Shown here piece by piece: positions 7,899 to 15,211 of a stretch of 20,995 nucleotides of DNA. Position numbers and translations under genes: made by a program. The notes beneath the pieces were generated by a model. That model was not told the origin of the DNA, ran no database searches, and was given only the letters and a program-made list of their open reading frames with translations. Origin of the DNA: Acidobacteriota bacterium (GTDB lineage: Bacteria; Acidobacteriota; Vicinamibacteria; Vicinamibacterales; UBA2999). Position 1 is the first letter of the stretch. Every line of letters begins with the position of its first letter. The stretch is from assembly GCA_947465645.1 (NCBI GenBank), contig CANIBQ010000088.1, positions 1 to 20,995 of the forward strand, read 5' to 3'.

Positions 7899-8856
7899 CC
7901 AGCGCGGCAACGCGTCCACTACCGCCGTCGATCTCAACGCGAGTCGCCGGTTCAACAAAGTCGCGGTGCACGTATCCGAGGGCGACCGCGCCCGAGCGGC
8001 TCGCCGGCGCGGCGCTCGTGACAAAACCGATCTCGCGATCCCCCGACCAGATCTTCGCTCCACGCGACGGCGGGTCCGCGTCGAGTCGCAGTGCGATCAG
8101 CTTGCGCGCCACCCGGCCCTGGCCGCGGTGCAGCACGCGGATGATCACTTCCTGCCCGACATAGCAGCCCTTCGAAAGGGAGATCGCCCGCCCCTCGATG
8201 CCTGCCTCCAGCGGGATCGTGTCTTCGGTCATGTCCACGCCGAAGAGCGGATATCCGGCCTCGATGCGCGCCGTCTCGATTGCCGCCGGATCGGCATGCG
8301 TCGCGCCCGCAGCCTGTAGCGCCTGCTTCAGGTCCTCGGCTCGAGAGGCCTCGACATAGACACAGAACCCGGGAACGCCGAGCTGACTGACGCGCGCGAC
8401 GACGACGGGCGAGCCTGAGAACTCGGCGCGGGCATTCTGATACTCCGCCCATTGATTCAGGCCATCAACCGTCAGTAGCTGCCCCAGCAGCGCGCCCGCC
8501 TCAGGACCGTGCACCCACACGCTCGTCAGCGACTCCGACAGATCGGCGAACTGCACGTCCTCGCTGAACAGGAACTGGTCCAGGCGCTGTAGCGTCGCCG
8601 CACCGTCCGCGACCGGCACGTCGAGCAGGATCATGTCGCCCGACTCGAAGATGTGCAGATCCGTGAGCATCCGCCCCTGCGGCGTCAGCCATGCGGAGTA
8701 GCAGCCGGTGCCGGCTTCGAGCGCCTGCACGTCGTTGGTCAGCAGTCCCTGCAGGTAAGCCGCACGGTCCTTCCCCGAGACACCGATGGCGGTTCTCGGC
8801 GCAACGGCGCCGATGGCGGCGGCTTGCTTTAGAGCGCGGTAAGAATCGGAGAACAC
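7867..8856 (-). CDS. ygfZ: YgfZ/GcvT-like folate-binding protein
   Basis: YgfZ is a folate-dependent protein that helps maintain certain iron-sulfur enzymes, including the tRNA thiolase MiaB. The 329-residue protein starts with a VSGKDRAAYLQGLLTNDV segment typical of the family. It carries the signature KGCYVGQEVI with the functional cysteine at residue 231 (Cys228 in E. coli), then the C-terminal barrel starting RKLIALRL. It lacks the extra aminomethyltransferase motifs of GcvT, and no glycine cleavage genes are near. The GTG start at 8856-8854 is 19 bases from the divergent hydrolase. Its 3' end runs 32 bases into mutT on the other strand, leaving no space for a terminator between the two. 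Confidence 0.9.
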   Translation of the reverse strand: MFSDSYRALKQAAAIGAVAPRTAIGVSGKDRAAYLQGLLTNDVQALEAGTGCYSAWLTPQGRMLTDLHIFESGDMILLDVPVADGAATLQRLDQFLFSEDVQFADLSESLTSVWVHGPEAGALLGQLLTVDGLNQWAEYQNARAEFSGSPVVVARVSQLGVPGFCVYVEASRAEDLKQALQAAGATHADPAAIETARIEAGYPLFGVDMTEDTIPLEAGIEGRAISLSKGCYVGQEVIIRVLHRGQGRVARKLIALRLDADPPSRGAKIWSGDREIGFVTSAAPASRSGAVALGYVHRDFVEPATRVEIDGGSGRVAALVSERPIPAEA

Positions 8857-8860
8857 CTGA

Positions 8861-8878
8861 TAGGATTCGAGTGGAATG
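8861..8878. promoter_or_regulatory. Divergent promoter element between ygfZ and the hydrolase operon
   Basis: The plus strand has TAGGAT (8861-8866) 9 bases before the hydrolase ATG, giving TAGGATTCGAGTGGAATG. The same 18-base word, with two differences, precedes the metallo-hydrolase start on the minus strand at 20817-20800. Both copies sit in divergent gaps where two genes start almost back to back, so the element may serve both strands. Confidence 0.4.
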
Positions 8879-10525
8879 CCTGCTTTCTATTGTATCTGGG
8901 CGCTCATGCTCCTCGCGGCGCCGGCGGCGGCTCAGCAGGCGTCGCCTGCGGCCCGCATGAGCGGATTCACGCTCTTTCTGCAGGGCACGCCGATCGGACG
9001 CGAGGATGTCACGACGCAGGAGGATACGAACGGCCTCGTCATCACCGCGCAGGCCCGTCTGAGCCCACCCGCGGTCGTGGCGTCGGGAACCCTGGAGATT
9101 CGCTACGCCGCCGACGGATCCCCGCAATCGATGCTGATCCAGTCGAGCAAGGACGGCCAGGCGCTCACGCTTCGTACGAGGTTCGAGAACGGCACCGCGA
9201 TCTCCGAAGGCAATCAGGGCGGGACGCCGATCACCAAGACCGACGCGATCTCGCCAGGCTCCCTCGTCCTGCCGAACGGCTTCTTCGGCCCGCACGTGGC
9301 GCTGGCGCGGCGGCTGGCCACGCTCAATGCCGGCGGCGAGCTGAAGGCGTACATTCCGCCGTTTGCGGAAGTGGCCATAAGGATTGCCGCCGTTGCCACC
9401 CAGCGGATACAGACCGGATCGACCACCCTCGACGTTCGCACCTACGATCTTCAGTTCGCCAACCCGAACGGCATCTTTCCCATGACTCTGTCGGCCGACG
9501 CCGACGGCGACCTGGTCAGCATTCGCATCCCGGCACAGCAGCTCGACATCGTCAGAGATGATGTCTCGTCGGCGACGACGCGCACCCAGGTGCACTCGAA
9601 CCCCGGCGACGAAGCGGTGACGATCCCGGCGGCCGGCTTCAATCTCGGCGCGACGCTGACCCGTCCTGCCGTCCTGACCGGACGTCTTCCCGCCGTCATC
9701 CTGTTGCCGGGCTCCGGCGTTGGCGACCGCGACGGCGTCACCGGGGGCGTGCCGATGCTTGGCCAGCTCGCTGGGGCCATCGCCGACGCGGGACTGATCG
9801 CCGTGCGATTCGACAAGCGCGGCTACGGCCAGAGCGGCGGCCGCGCGGAGTCGGCCACCCTGAACGACTTCTCGGACGACGCGATCGCCGTGATGAAGTG
9901 GCTCGAGAGAAGGCGCGACATCGATCCGAAGCGCATCGCCGTCGTCGGACACTCGGAGGGCGCGTGGGTCGCGCTGCTTGCGGCGTCTCGGGAAAGGCGG
10001 TTTGCGGCCGTTGGCGCGATCGCCGCGCCGTCGGTCATTGGTTCGGAGCTCGTGCTCGAGCAGCAGCGGCATCTGCTCGACCGGATGACGACAACCGACG
10101 CCGATCGTCTGGCGAAGGTGGACCTTCAGACGAAGATCAACGCGGCGGTCATCACCGGCCGCGGATGGGAGGCGCTGCCCGCCGACGTGAAGCGCCAGGC
10201 CGACACGCCGTGGTTCCAGAGCCTGCTGATGTTCGACCCCGCGAAGGCGATCAGGAACGTCCGCCAGCCGATTCTCTTCGTGCACGGCGAGCTGGATAAG
10301 CAGGTGCCGGTCTCGCACGTCGAGCGCATCGCGGATCTCGCACGCAAGCAGAGCAGGTCCAAGTCCGTTGAGGTCGTCACCGTGCGCGGCGTGAACCACC
10401 TGCTCGTTCCGGCGGTGACCGGCGAGGTGGACGAGTACGGTTCGCTGACAGACCGAACCGTCGGCGCGGACGTGGCGGGGGCAATTACCGACTGGCTGAA
10501 GAAGACGTTTGCCGCCATTCGGTAA
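8876..10525 (+). CDS. Secreted alpha/beta hydrolase (dienelactone-hydrolase/acylaminoacyl-peptidase-like)
   Basis: The 549-residue exported serine hydrolase has a signal peptide: residues 1-19, a hydrophobic core WALMLLAAPAAA with likely cleavage before Gln20. Residues of about 28-245 form a domain I cannot name; it looks beta-rich and resembles the N-terminal region of other large alpha/beta hydrolases. The catalytic domain starts near residue 255 with LPAVILLPGSG and RFDKRGYGQS. The nucleophile is Ser360 in GHSEG, the likely acid is Asp474 in HGELDKQV, and the base is His508 in GVNHLLV. The substrate is unknown: an ester or peptide is likely. Its TAA abuts the ATG of the P1 peptidase, so the two exported enzymes are co-translated and probably act together in the periplasm. 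Confidence 0.87.
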   Translation: MPAFYCIWALMLLAAPAAAQQASPAARMSGFTLFLQGTPIGREDVTTQEDTNGLVITAQARLSPPAVVASGTLEIRYAADGSPQSMLIQSSKDGQALTLRTRFENGTAISEGNQGGTPITKTDAISPGSLVLPNGFFGPHVALARRLATLNAGGELKAYIPPFAEVAIRIAAVATQRIQTGSTTLDVRTYDLQFANPNGIFPMTLSADADGDLVSIRIPAQQLDIVRDDVSSATTRTQVHSNPGDEAVTIPAAGFNLGATLTRPAVLTGRLPAVILLPGSGVGDRDGVTGGVPMLGQLAGAIADAGLIAVRFDKRGYGQSGGRAESATLNDFSDDAIAVMKWLERRRDIDPKRIAVVGHSEGAWVALLAASRERRFAAVGAIAAPSVIGSELVLEQQRHLLDRMTTTDADRLAKVDLQTKINAAVITGRGWEALPADVKRQADTPWFQSLLMFDPAKAIRNVRQPILFVHGELDKQVPVSHVERIADLARKQSRSKSVEVVTVRGVNHLLVPAVTGEVDEYGSLTDRTVGADVAGAITDWLKKTFAAIR

Positions 10526-11608
10526 ATGCACAAACCTCTCCTGGTCGTCGCGGCTTGTGGGATGCTCATCGCGATGGCGTCAGCTCAATCCACTACGCCT
10601 TCGCGCGGCAAGGGACTGACCGAAGTCGAAGGGCTGAAGGTTGGTCAGGTCACGCTCACAGAACGTCCGACGGGCTGCACCGTCGTCCTCGTGGACGGCC
10701 AGGGCGTTCCGGGCGGCGTCTCGCAACGCGGCGGCGCCCCCGGCACCCGTGAGACCGACCTGCTCGATCCGCTCAACCTCGTCGACAAGGTCAACGCCAT
10801 CGTCATCTCCGGTGGGAGCGCTTTCGGCCTCGACGCATCGCAAGGCGTCGTTCGCTATCTCGAGGAGCGGAAGATCGGGTGGGACGTCGGCGCGGCGGGC
10901 GTCGTCCCGATCGTCCCGTCGGCAATCCTGTTTGACCTTGGCTTCGGCGGCGACGCGAAGATCCGCCCCACGGCCGACTGCGGCTACAAGGCCGCACTTG
11001 CGGCAAACGACGGCCCGGTGCAGGAAGGAAACGTCGGCGCAGGCGCCGGCGCGACGCTCGGCAAGGTGGCCGGACGCGATCGATCCATGAAGAGCGGCAT
11101 CGGGTCCGCGGCGATTCGATTGCCAAACGGGCTGACGGTTGGAGCGATCGTCGCGGTCAATGCAGTAGGTGACGTCATCGACCCCGTCACAGGGCAAGTC
11201 GTGGCCGGAGTGCGCACGCCGGACGGCAAGGCGCTCGCCGACGCGCGGAAGCTCCTCCGCGACGGAAGCCTGATACAGGCGGCGGTGCCCCGAGCCGGCG
11301 GTAACACCACGATCGCGGTGGTCGCCACCAACGCCCGGCTCACCAAGGTGGAAGTCAATCGCGTGGCGCTGATGGCCGACGACGGCCTGGCACGCGCCAT
11401 CGCCCCCTCCCACACGATCGGCGATGGCGACACTGTATTTGCCCTCGCAACCGGCCGGTGGAACGGCCAGGTCGACGCCAGCATCGTCGGCGCCCTCGCG
11501 GCGGACGTGCTCTCGGAAGCGATCGTCCGCGCGGCGACGCAGGCTGAGAGCCTCGGCGGGCTGCCATCGGCGCGGCAGCTCGGCACCGTTCCCCCCCGCC
11601 TGCGTTGA
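10526..11608 (+). CDS. Secreted P1-family peptidase (DmpA/NylC-like N-terminal nucleophile hydrolase)
   Basis: The 360-residue member of family S58 is the same family as the D-aminopeptidase DmpA and nylon-oligomer hydrolase NylC. A signal peptide covers about residues 1-20 (LLVVAACGMLIAMASAQ). The family core follows: GLKVGQVTLTERPTGCTVVL, then NAIVISGGSAFGLDASQGV. These enzymes cut themselves and use the new N-terminal residue as nucleophile. Here the site is GGNTTIAVVATNA, so cleavage should fall between Asn260 and Thr261, as in NylC (Asn-Thr), rather than Gly-Ser as in DmpA. Likely activity is removal of N-terminal amino acids or cleavage of other amides outside the cytoplasm. It starts immediately after the hydrolase stop, and its TGA overlaps the TTG start of the symporter. 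Confidence 0.9.
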   Translation: MHKPLLVVAACGMLIAMASAQSTTPSRGKGLTEVEGLKVGQVTLTERPTGCTVVLVDGQGVPGGVSQRGGAPGTRETDLLDPLNLVDKVNAIVISGGSAFGLDASQGVVRYLEERKIGWDVGAAGVVPIVPSAILFDLGFGGDAKIRPTADCGYKAALAANDGPVQEGNVGAGAGATLGKVAGRDRSMKSGIGSAAIRLPNGLTVGAIVAVNAVGDVIDPVTGQVVAGVRTPDGKALADARKLLRDGSLIQAAVPRAGGNTTIAVVATNARLTKVEVNRVALMADDGLARAIAPSHTIGDGDTVFALATGRWNGQVDASIVGALAADVLSEAIVRAATQAESLGGLPSARQLGTVPPRLR

Positions 11609-13044
11609 ACATTCACCTCACACTTCTCATCGTCTACTCGGTAGGCGTGGTCGGGCTCGGGTTGTGGACGGCTCGTCTCGTTCGCAACAGCGGAGACTTC
11701 TTCGTGGCCGGGCGCAGGCTCGGGCCCGGGCTGATCTTCACGACGATGATCGCCGCGAACATCGGCGCCGGGTCTACGGTCGGGGCCACCTGGCTCGGAT
11801 ACCGGGACGGGATCAGCGCCTGGTGGTGGGTTGGCTCGGCCGGCCTCGGGTCGATCGTGTTTGCGACCTGGGTGGCGCCGAGGCTCTGGCGCCTCGCCAG
11901 CACGCACAACTTCTACACGACGGGCGATTACCTGGAGTTCAGGTACGGGCCGTCGGTTCGATGCGCCGCGACCGCGCTGGTCGGTCTTGGATCGCTGGCG
12001 CTGCTCGCGGGACAGCTCATCGCGGGCGCCGCGATTCTCAACGTCATCACCGGGATCCCGCGATGGGCCGGCGCGCTCATCGGGGGCGGCATCATGACCA
12101 TTTACTTCACCAGCGGAGGGTTGCTCGGGTCGGCGTGGGTCAACACCGTGCAACTCGCCGTGATGCTGGTTGGATTTGCGGTGGCGCTGCCGGTACTGGT
12201 CGAGAGCGTCGGCGGCCTCAACGCGGTGCTTTCGGCGGTGCCTCCGGCGTTCAGCGACATCACGTACTCCGCCGGACCGGGATCGGGATGGACGCTGCTC
12301 GCGCTGACCGGACCGGCATTCATCATCTCGCCGGGCCTGATCCAGAAATCGTGGGGCGCGGCCAGCGAGCGCGCGCTGCGCGTGGGGATCGGCATCAACG
12401 CGGCGGTCCTACTTCTGTTTGCGTTCATTCCGGTCTTCATCGGGATGATTGGACGCGCGGCCGGCATCGACGTGTCCGATCCCAATGCCGTCCTGCCCAC
12501 CGTCCTCACCACCCAGTTGCCGCCATGGCTCGGGGCGTTGGCGCTGGCGGCGGTGTTCTCCACCGAGGTCGACACCTGCGACGCGATTCTCTTCATGCTC
12601 TCGACGTCGGCGTCGAAGGACATCTACAAGCGCTTCATTGCGCCCGAGGCGAGCGATGCGCAGTTGCTGCGCGTGGCGCGGATGTCTGCCCTGGGCGGCG
12701 GTGTCGCCGGCGTGCTGCTCGCGATCTGGCTGCAGACGGTGATCGGAGCGCTGACGATCTTCTATTCTTTGCTCGTGGTCACGCTGTTCGTGCCGATCCT
12801 CGGCGGGTTGTACGTGCAGCGGGCGCGCGAGCGCGATGCGCTCGCCGCCATTGCCGCCGGCGTGATGACACTATTCGTGGTGCGGCTTGGATTGGCCGGC
12901 CGATACGGATGGCTCGACCCGACGCTGGCAGGGGTGATTGCGGCGGCGGCCGTATTCGCCGCCATGGTGCGATGGTCGGAACCTGAGCACAAGCCACGGA
13001 GACAGCCGCCTTCGCCTGCGGCCTCGGCGCCCAAGCGGACATAG
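11605..13044 (+). CDS. Sodium:solute symporter (SSS family)
   Basis: The 479-residue inner-membrane transporter has many hydrophobic helices through its length. Family features are the DFFVAGRRLGPG loop after helix 1, the MIAANIGAGSTVG segment, and FSTEVDTCDAILFMLSTSASKDIYKRF around residues 318-344, which carries the Ser/Thr residues of the sodium site (S319, T320). The substrate cannot be read from sequence; the position after two secreted hydrolases suggests uptake of their products, for example amino acids or small amides. The start is a TTG at 11605 that shares bases with the peptidase stop (TTGA); this begins directly at the first helix, and no later ATG fits. The last 17 codons are Pro/Ala/Lys-rich and are read from a repeat that runs into the gene end. 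Confidence 0.9.
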   Translation: MNIHLTLLIVYSVGVVGLGLWTARLVRNSGDFFVAGRRLGPGLIFTTMIAANIGAGSTVGATWLGYRDGISAWWWVGSAGLGSIVFATWVAPRLWRLASTHNFYTTGDYLEFRYGPSVRCAATALVGLGSLALLAGQLIAGAAILNVITGIPRWAGALIGGGIMTIYFTSGGLLGSAWVNTVQLAVMLVGFAVALPVLVESVGGLNAVLSAVPPAFSDITYSAGPGSGWTLLALTGPAFIISPGLIQKSWGAASERALRVGIGINAAVLLLFAFIPVFIGMIGRAAGIDVSDPNAVLPTVLTTQLPPWLGALALAAVFSTEVDTCDAILFMLSTSASKDIYKRFIAPEASDAQLLRVARMSALGGGVAGVLLAIWLQTVIGALTIFYSLLVVTLFVPILGGLYVQRARERDALAAIAAGVMTLFVVRLGLAGRYGWLDPTLAGVIAAAAVFAAMVRWSEPEHKPRRQPPSPAASAPKRT

Positions 13045-13090
13045 CTTGCCCGCCGTAGCTTCAGCGAAGGCGGGTGACTCTGTGGCCCGT
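12993..13090. repeat. Composite repeat covering the symporter 3' end and following gap
   Basis: GCCACGGAGACAG (12993-13005) inside the symporter gene faces GACTCTGTGGC in the gap (within 13075-13087), echoing the arms of the repeat at 2735-2809. Between them lies a second palindrome, CCCGCC (13049-13054) with GGCGGG (13069-13074) around a 14-base loop, just after the symporter stop. The inner hairpin could act as a terminator-like structure before the next gene. It looks like one repeat nested in another. Confidence 0.55.
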
Positions 13091-13105
13091 CTCGAAGAAA
13101 ACGTC

Positions 13106-13111
13106 TAGCAT
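13106..13111 (+). promoter_or_regulatory. Putative -10 (TAGCAT) of the tartrate/malate dehydrogenase-type gene
   Basis: TAGCAT lies 10 bases before the ATG at 13122. Only a weak GAGAA is present as a possible ribosome site. The geometry matches the other TAnnnT starts in this window. Confidence 0.35.
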
Positions 13112-13121
13112 TGAGAACGAT

Positions 13122-14201
13122 ATGACGACTTACAAGATTGCGGTCATTGCCGGCGACGGCATCGGCCAGGAAGTGATTCCGGCGGGGATAGAGGTGCTGA
13201 CGATTGCCGCATCGGAGGGCGGCTTCACGTGCGAGTTCACGCCGCTGCCATGGGGCTGCGACTTCTACTTGAAGCACGGCCGCATGATGGACCCGGACGC
13301 GGTCGAGAGGCTGATGGCCTTCGATGCGATCTATCTCGGCGCCATCGGCGACCCGCGGGTCTCCGATGCGGTCTCGGCGCGGGAGATGATCCTGCCGCTG
13401 CGGCAGAAGCTCCTGCAGTACGTCAACCTGCGGCCAATGCGGCTGCTCCCCGGGATCGGCTCGCCGCTGGCCGGTCGAACCGCGGCCGACATCGACATGA
13501 TCTGCGTGCGCGAGAATTCCGAGGGCGAGTACTGCGGCGTCGGCGGACGGCTCCATGCCGGCACCCCGAATGAGCTTGCCGAACAGACCGGCATCTTCAC
13601 GCGCATGGGCATCGAGCGGATTGCGCGCTACGCATTCACGCTCGCCGCCGGCCGGCCCCGGAAGATGCTCGCCAGCGCCACCAAGTCAAACGCGCTGCAG
13701 CACGTGATGGTGTTCTGGGACGAAGTGGTCGGCGAGGTTGCGAAGGAGTTTCCGCAGGTCGAGTACCGCAAGTATCACGTCGACGCGATGGCGGCGCGGA
13801 TGATCACGCATCCGCAGACGCTGGACGTGATCGTGGCGTCGAACCTGTTTGGCGACATCCTCACTGACATCGGCTCCGCGATCTCGGGCAGCCTCGGAGT
13901 GGCGCCAGGCGGCAACATCAATCCTGAGCGCACGACGCCGTCGATGTTCGAGCCGATTCACGGGTCGGCGCCCGACATCGCCGGCAAGGGCCTCGCCAAC
14001 CCAATCGCCGCGATCTGGGCCGGCGCGATGATGCTCGATCACCTCGGCCAGCGCGCGGCCCACGACAACATCCTTCGCGCCATCGAGCGCGTCATCGGCG
14101 ATGCAAGCGTCAGAACGCCTGACCTTGGCGGGCGCGCGACGACGACGGAGATGACGAAGGCCGTGACGTCGGCACTGAGGGACAAGAAGGCGGCGCGCTA
14201 G
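13122..14201 (+). CDS. Tartrate/D-malate dehydrogenase-type NAD-dependent beta-hydroxyacid decarboxylase
   Basis: The 359-residue protein of the isocitrate/isopropylmalate dehydrogenase family oxidises and decarboxylates a 2-hydroxyacid bearing a 3-carboxylate or hydroxyl group. It starts YKIAVIAGDGIGQEVIPAG. Family residues follow: Arg in YVNLRPMRLL, RENSEGEYCGVGG, the catalytic Lys in ATKSNALQHV, and the metal Asp residues in YHVDAMAARM and NLFGDILTDIGSAI. The cofactor loop is EPIHGSAPDIAGKGLANP. The WGCDFYLKHGRMM and AIYLGAIGDPRV segments match the tartrate dehydrogenase/D-malate dehydrogenase (TtuC/DmlA) branch rather than LeuB, and no leu genes are near. The exact substrate is uncertain. 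I use the ATG at 13122; the frame opens at 13074, but the extra residues come from the repeat. Confidence 0.87.
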   Translation: MTTYKIAVIAGDGIGQEVIPAGIEVLTIAASEGGFTCEFTPLPWGCDFYLKHGRMMDPDAVERLMAFDAIYLGAIGDPRVSDAVSAREMILPLRQKLLQYVNLRPMRLLPGIGSPLAGRTAADIDMICVRENSEGEYCGVGGRLHAGTPNELAEQTGIFTRMGIERIARYAFTLAAGRPRKMLASATKSNALQHVMVFWDEVVGEVAKEFPQVEYRKYHVDAMAARMITHPQTLDVIVASNLFGDILTDIGSAISGSLGVAPGGNINPERTTPSMFEPIHGSAPDIAGKGLANPIAAIWAGAMMLDHLGQRAAHDNILRAIERVIGDASVRTPDLGGRATTTEMTKAVTSALRDKKAAR

Positions 14202-14214
14202 AGCGTTTTCCAGA

Positions 14215-14295
14215 CGTACGTAGTGTCCGCCTTCAGGCGGACCTCCGCTTTCGGCCTGTTAATCGCGGTCCGGCTAAAGCCGGACACTACGTACG
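14215..14295. repeat. Paired-hairpin (BIME-like) element between convergent genes
   Basis: Outer arms of 15 bases, CGTACGTAGTGTCCG (14215-14229) and its exact reverse complement (14281-14295), enclose two separate hairpins. One is GTCCGCC-TTCA-GGCGGAC (14225-14242); the other is GTCCGGCT-AA-AGCCGGAC (14268-14285). The element fills the gap between the plus-strand dehydrogenase (stop 14201) and the minus-strand methyltransferase (stop 14309), so it can fold as a terminator in either direction. Bases 14267-14295 recur identically at 17709-17737. Confidence 0.9.
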
Positions 14296-14308
14296 AATGG
14301 AATCTGGT

Positions 14309-15205
14309 CTAGGGCGGAAATCCAACCGATAGCTTGACCGCCGCGTACTCGGTGTGCACGGCGCCGCCGGCCGATCGAATCACCAGCGGCGGCTCGACCC
14401 ACGTTCGATCGCGCATCGATTCCGGGAGATCGTCCCGGCGCATCAGACCGAACAGCCCGACGAGCGGGGGCTCACCTTCGCGAAAGACGACCGGGCGGCG
14501 CCGCACGATTGCCAGTGAGGCGTCGCGGGCCGCGCCTTCGAGGCGCTCCCGCTGCTCCTCCGGAAACACACACGCGAAGAGGCCGCCGTCCTCGAGATGC
14601 TCGGCGGCAACCTGCGCGTAGTCGCGAATGTCGCCTCGCAGCTCGAAGCGGCACGCGACCTTCTGGGGATGGTCGCCTTCAATGCCGGTGCCGGGCGGAA
14701 AGTACGGCGGGCTCCCGAGCACGAGGTCGAACTTCTCATCGGCTCGAAGGGCGTCCGGCACTCGGAAGTCGCCGCAGCGGATGTCGTAACGGTCGGTCAG
14801 GCCGTTGTAGGCTGCCGATTTTCGCGCCAGCCGAACGCTCTCGTCCTGCGCCTCGATCGTGACGAACTGCGCGCCCGGAAGCCGCCACGCGGCGATCATT
14901 CCAACCGACCCGATCCCCGAACCGAGGTCGAGCACGCTGCGCGCCGACGGCACCCAGCTCGTCCCGTACCACGCCGTCAGCACATCGTCAGTCGAAAACC
15001 TGTGGCCCTTGCGAAGCTGGAAGATCCGGAAGTGGCCGCTGATGGCGTCAAGCGTTTCGTCCACCGGGACGTCCGCGACCGACAACGCGCCCGGCGGCAC
15101 GGGACCCGGCTTCGCCCAGCCCTTGAAGAACCTCTCAACTCCCAATTCCCAACTCCACAACTCCAACGTCCGACAACCGACAACCGACAACTGACACGCT
15201 ACCAT
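14309..15205 (-). CDS. TrmN6/YfiC-like tRNA or protein N-methyltransferase
   Basis: SAM-dependent methyltransferase resembling tRNA1(Val) adenine-37 N6-methyltransferase. HFRIFQLRKGHRFSTDDVLT is the usual YfiC-type opening, followed by SAM motif I VLDLGSGIGSVGM and the acidic-loop segment FVTIEAQDESV. The catalytic motif IV is GSPPYF in place of the more usual NPPY, with DFRVPDAL before it. The true start is unclear. The ATG at 15205 gives 298 residues, but its first codons come from a heptad repeat and it would begin six bases from the divergent E1 gene. A GTG at 15100-15098 gives 263 residues and leaves the repeat intergenic. Convincing coding sequence begins around FKGWAKPGP, between the two. 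The open frame to 15898 runs antisense to E1 and is not real. Confidence 0.82.
   Translation of the reverse strand: MVACQLSVVGCRTLELWSWELGVERFFKGWAKPGPVPPGALSVADVPVDETLDAISGHFRIFQLRKGHRFSTDDVLTAWYGTSWVPSARSVLDLGSGIGSVGMIAAWRLPGAQFVTIEAQDESVRLARKSAAYNGLTDRYDIRCGDFRVPDALRADEKFDLVLGSPPYFPPGTGIEGDHPQKVACRFELRGDIRDYAQVAAEHLEDGGLFACVFPEEQRERLEGAARDASLAIVRRRPVVFREGEPPLVGLFGLMRRDDLPESMRDRTWVEPPLVIRSAGGAVHTEYAAVKLSVGFPP
15137..15195. repeat. Degenerate heptad tandem repeat upstream of the E1 gene
   Basis: Eight consecutive 7-base units (15137-15192) start AACTCCC, AATTCCC, AACTCCA and drift to GACAACC, GACAACC, GACAACT, followed by a partial GAC. The run is C/A-rich on the plus strand and G/T-rich on the minus. 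It lies in the divergent gap between the methyltransferase and the E1 gene, or in the 5' codons of the former if the ATG at 15205 is used. Heptamer tandem repeats are known from cyanobacteria (STRR); the length and drift here are comparable. Confidence 0.75.
15200..15205 (+). promoter_or_regulatory. Putative -10 (TACCAT) of the E1 gene
   Basis: TACCAT ends six bases before the ATG at 15212, with no ribosome-binding sequence between them. If used, transcription starts at the ATG itself, giving a leaderless mRNA. The heptad repeat lies directly upstream, where a -35 would be. Confidence 0.3.
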
Positions 15206-15211
15206 CACTCC

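Noticed and set aside
7867..8856. Glycine cleavage T-protein (GcvT)
   Set aside because: The KGCYVGQE signature marks YgfZ, and no gcvH or gcvP is nearby.
8501..10531. Open frame of 676 codons on the minus strand opposite the secreted hydrolase
   Set aside because: It is a mirror frame of the hydrolase and ygfZ: Arg/His-rich composition, no domain, and the plus-strand genes have signal peptide and catalytic motifs.
10984..12153. Open frame of 389 codons on the minus strand opposite the peptidase and symporter
   Set aside because: Low-complexity Arg/Pro/Gly-rich product with no motif; explained by high GC and the real plus-strand genes.
13122..14201. 3-isopropylmalate dehydrogenase (LeuB)
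   Set aside because: The WGCD, LGAIGDP and NLRP segments fit the tartrate/D-malate branch better, and no leucine genes are adjacent.
15137..15195. Possible CRISPR-like array
   Set aside because: Units are seven bases with no spacers; it is a short tandem repeat.
14597..15211. N-terminal extension of the E1 gene to 1033 residues
   Set aside because: The added part is antisense to the methyltransferase core, and the ATG at 15212 fits the gene layout.
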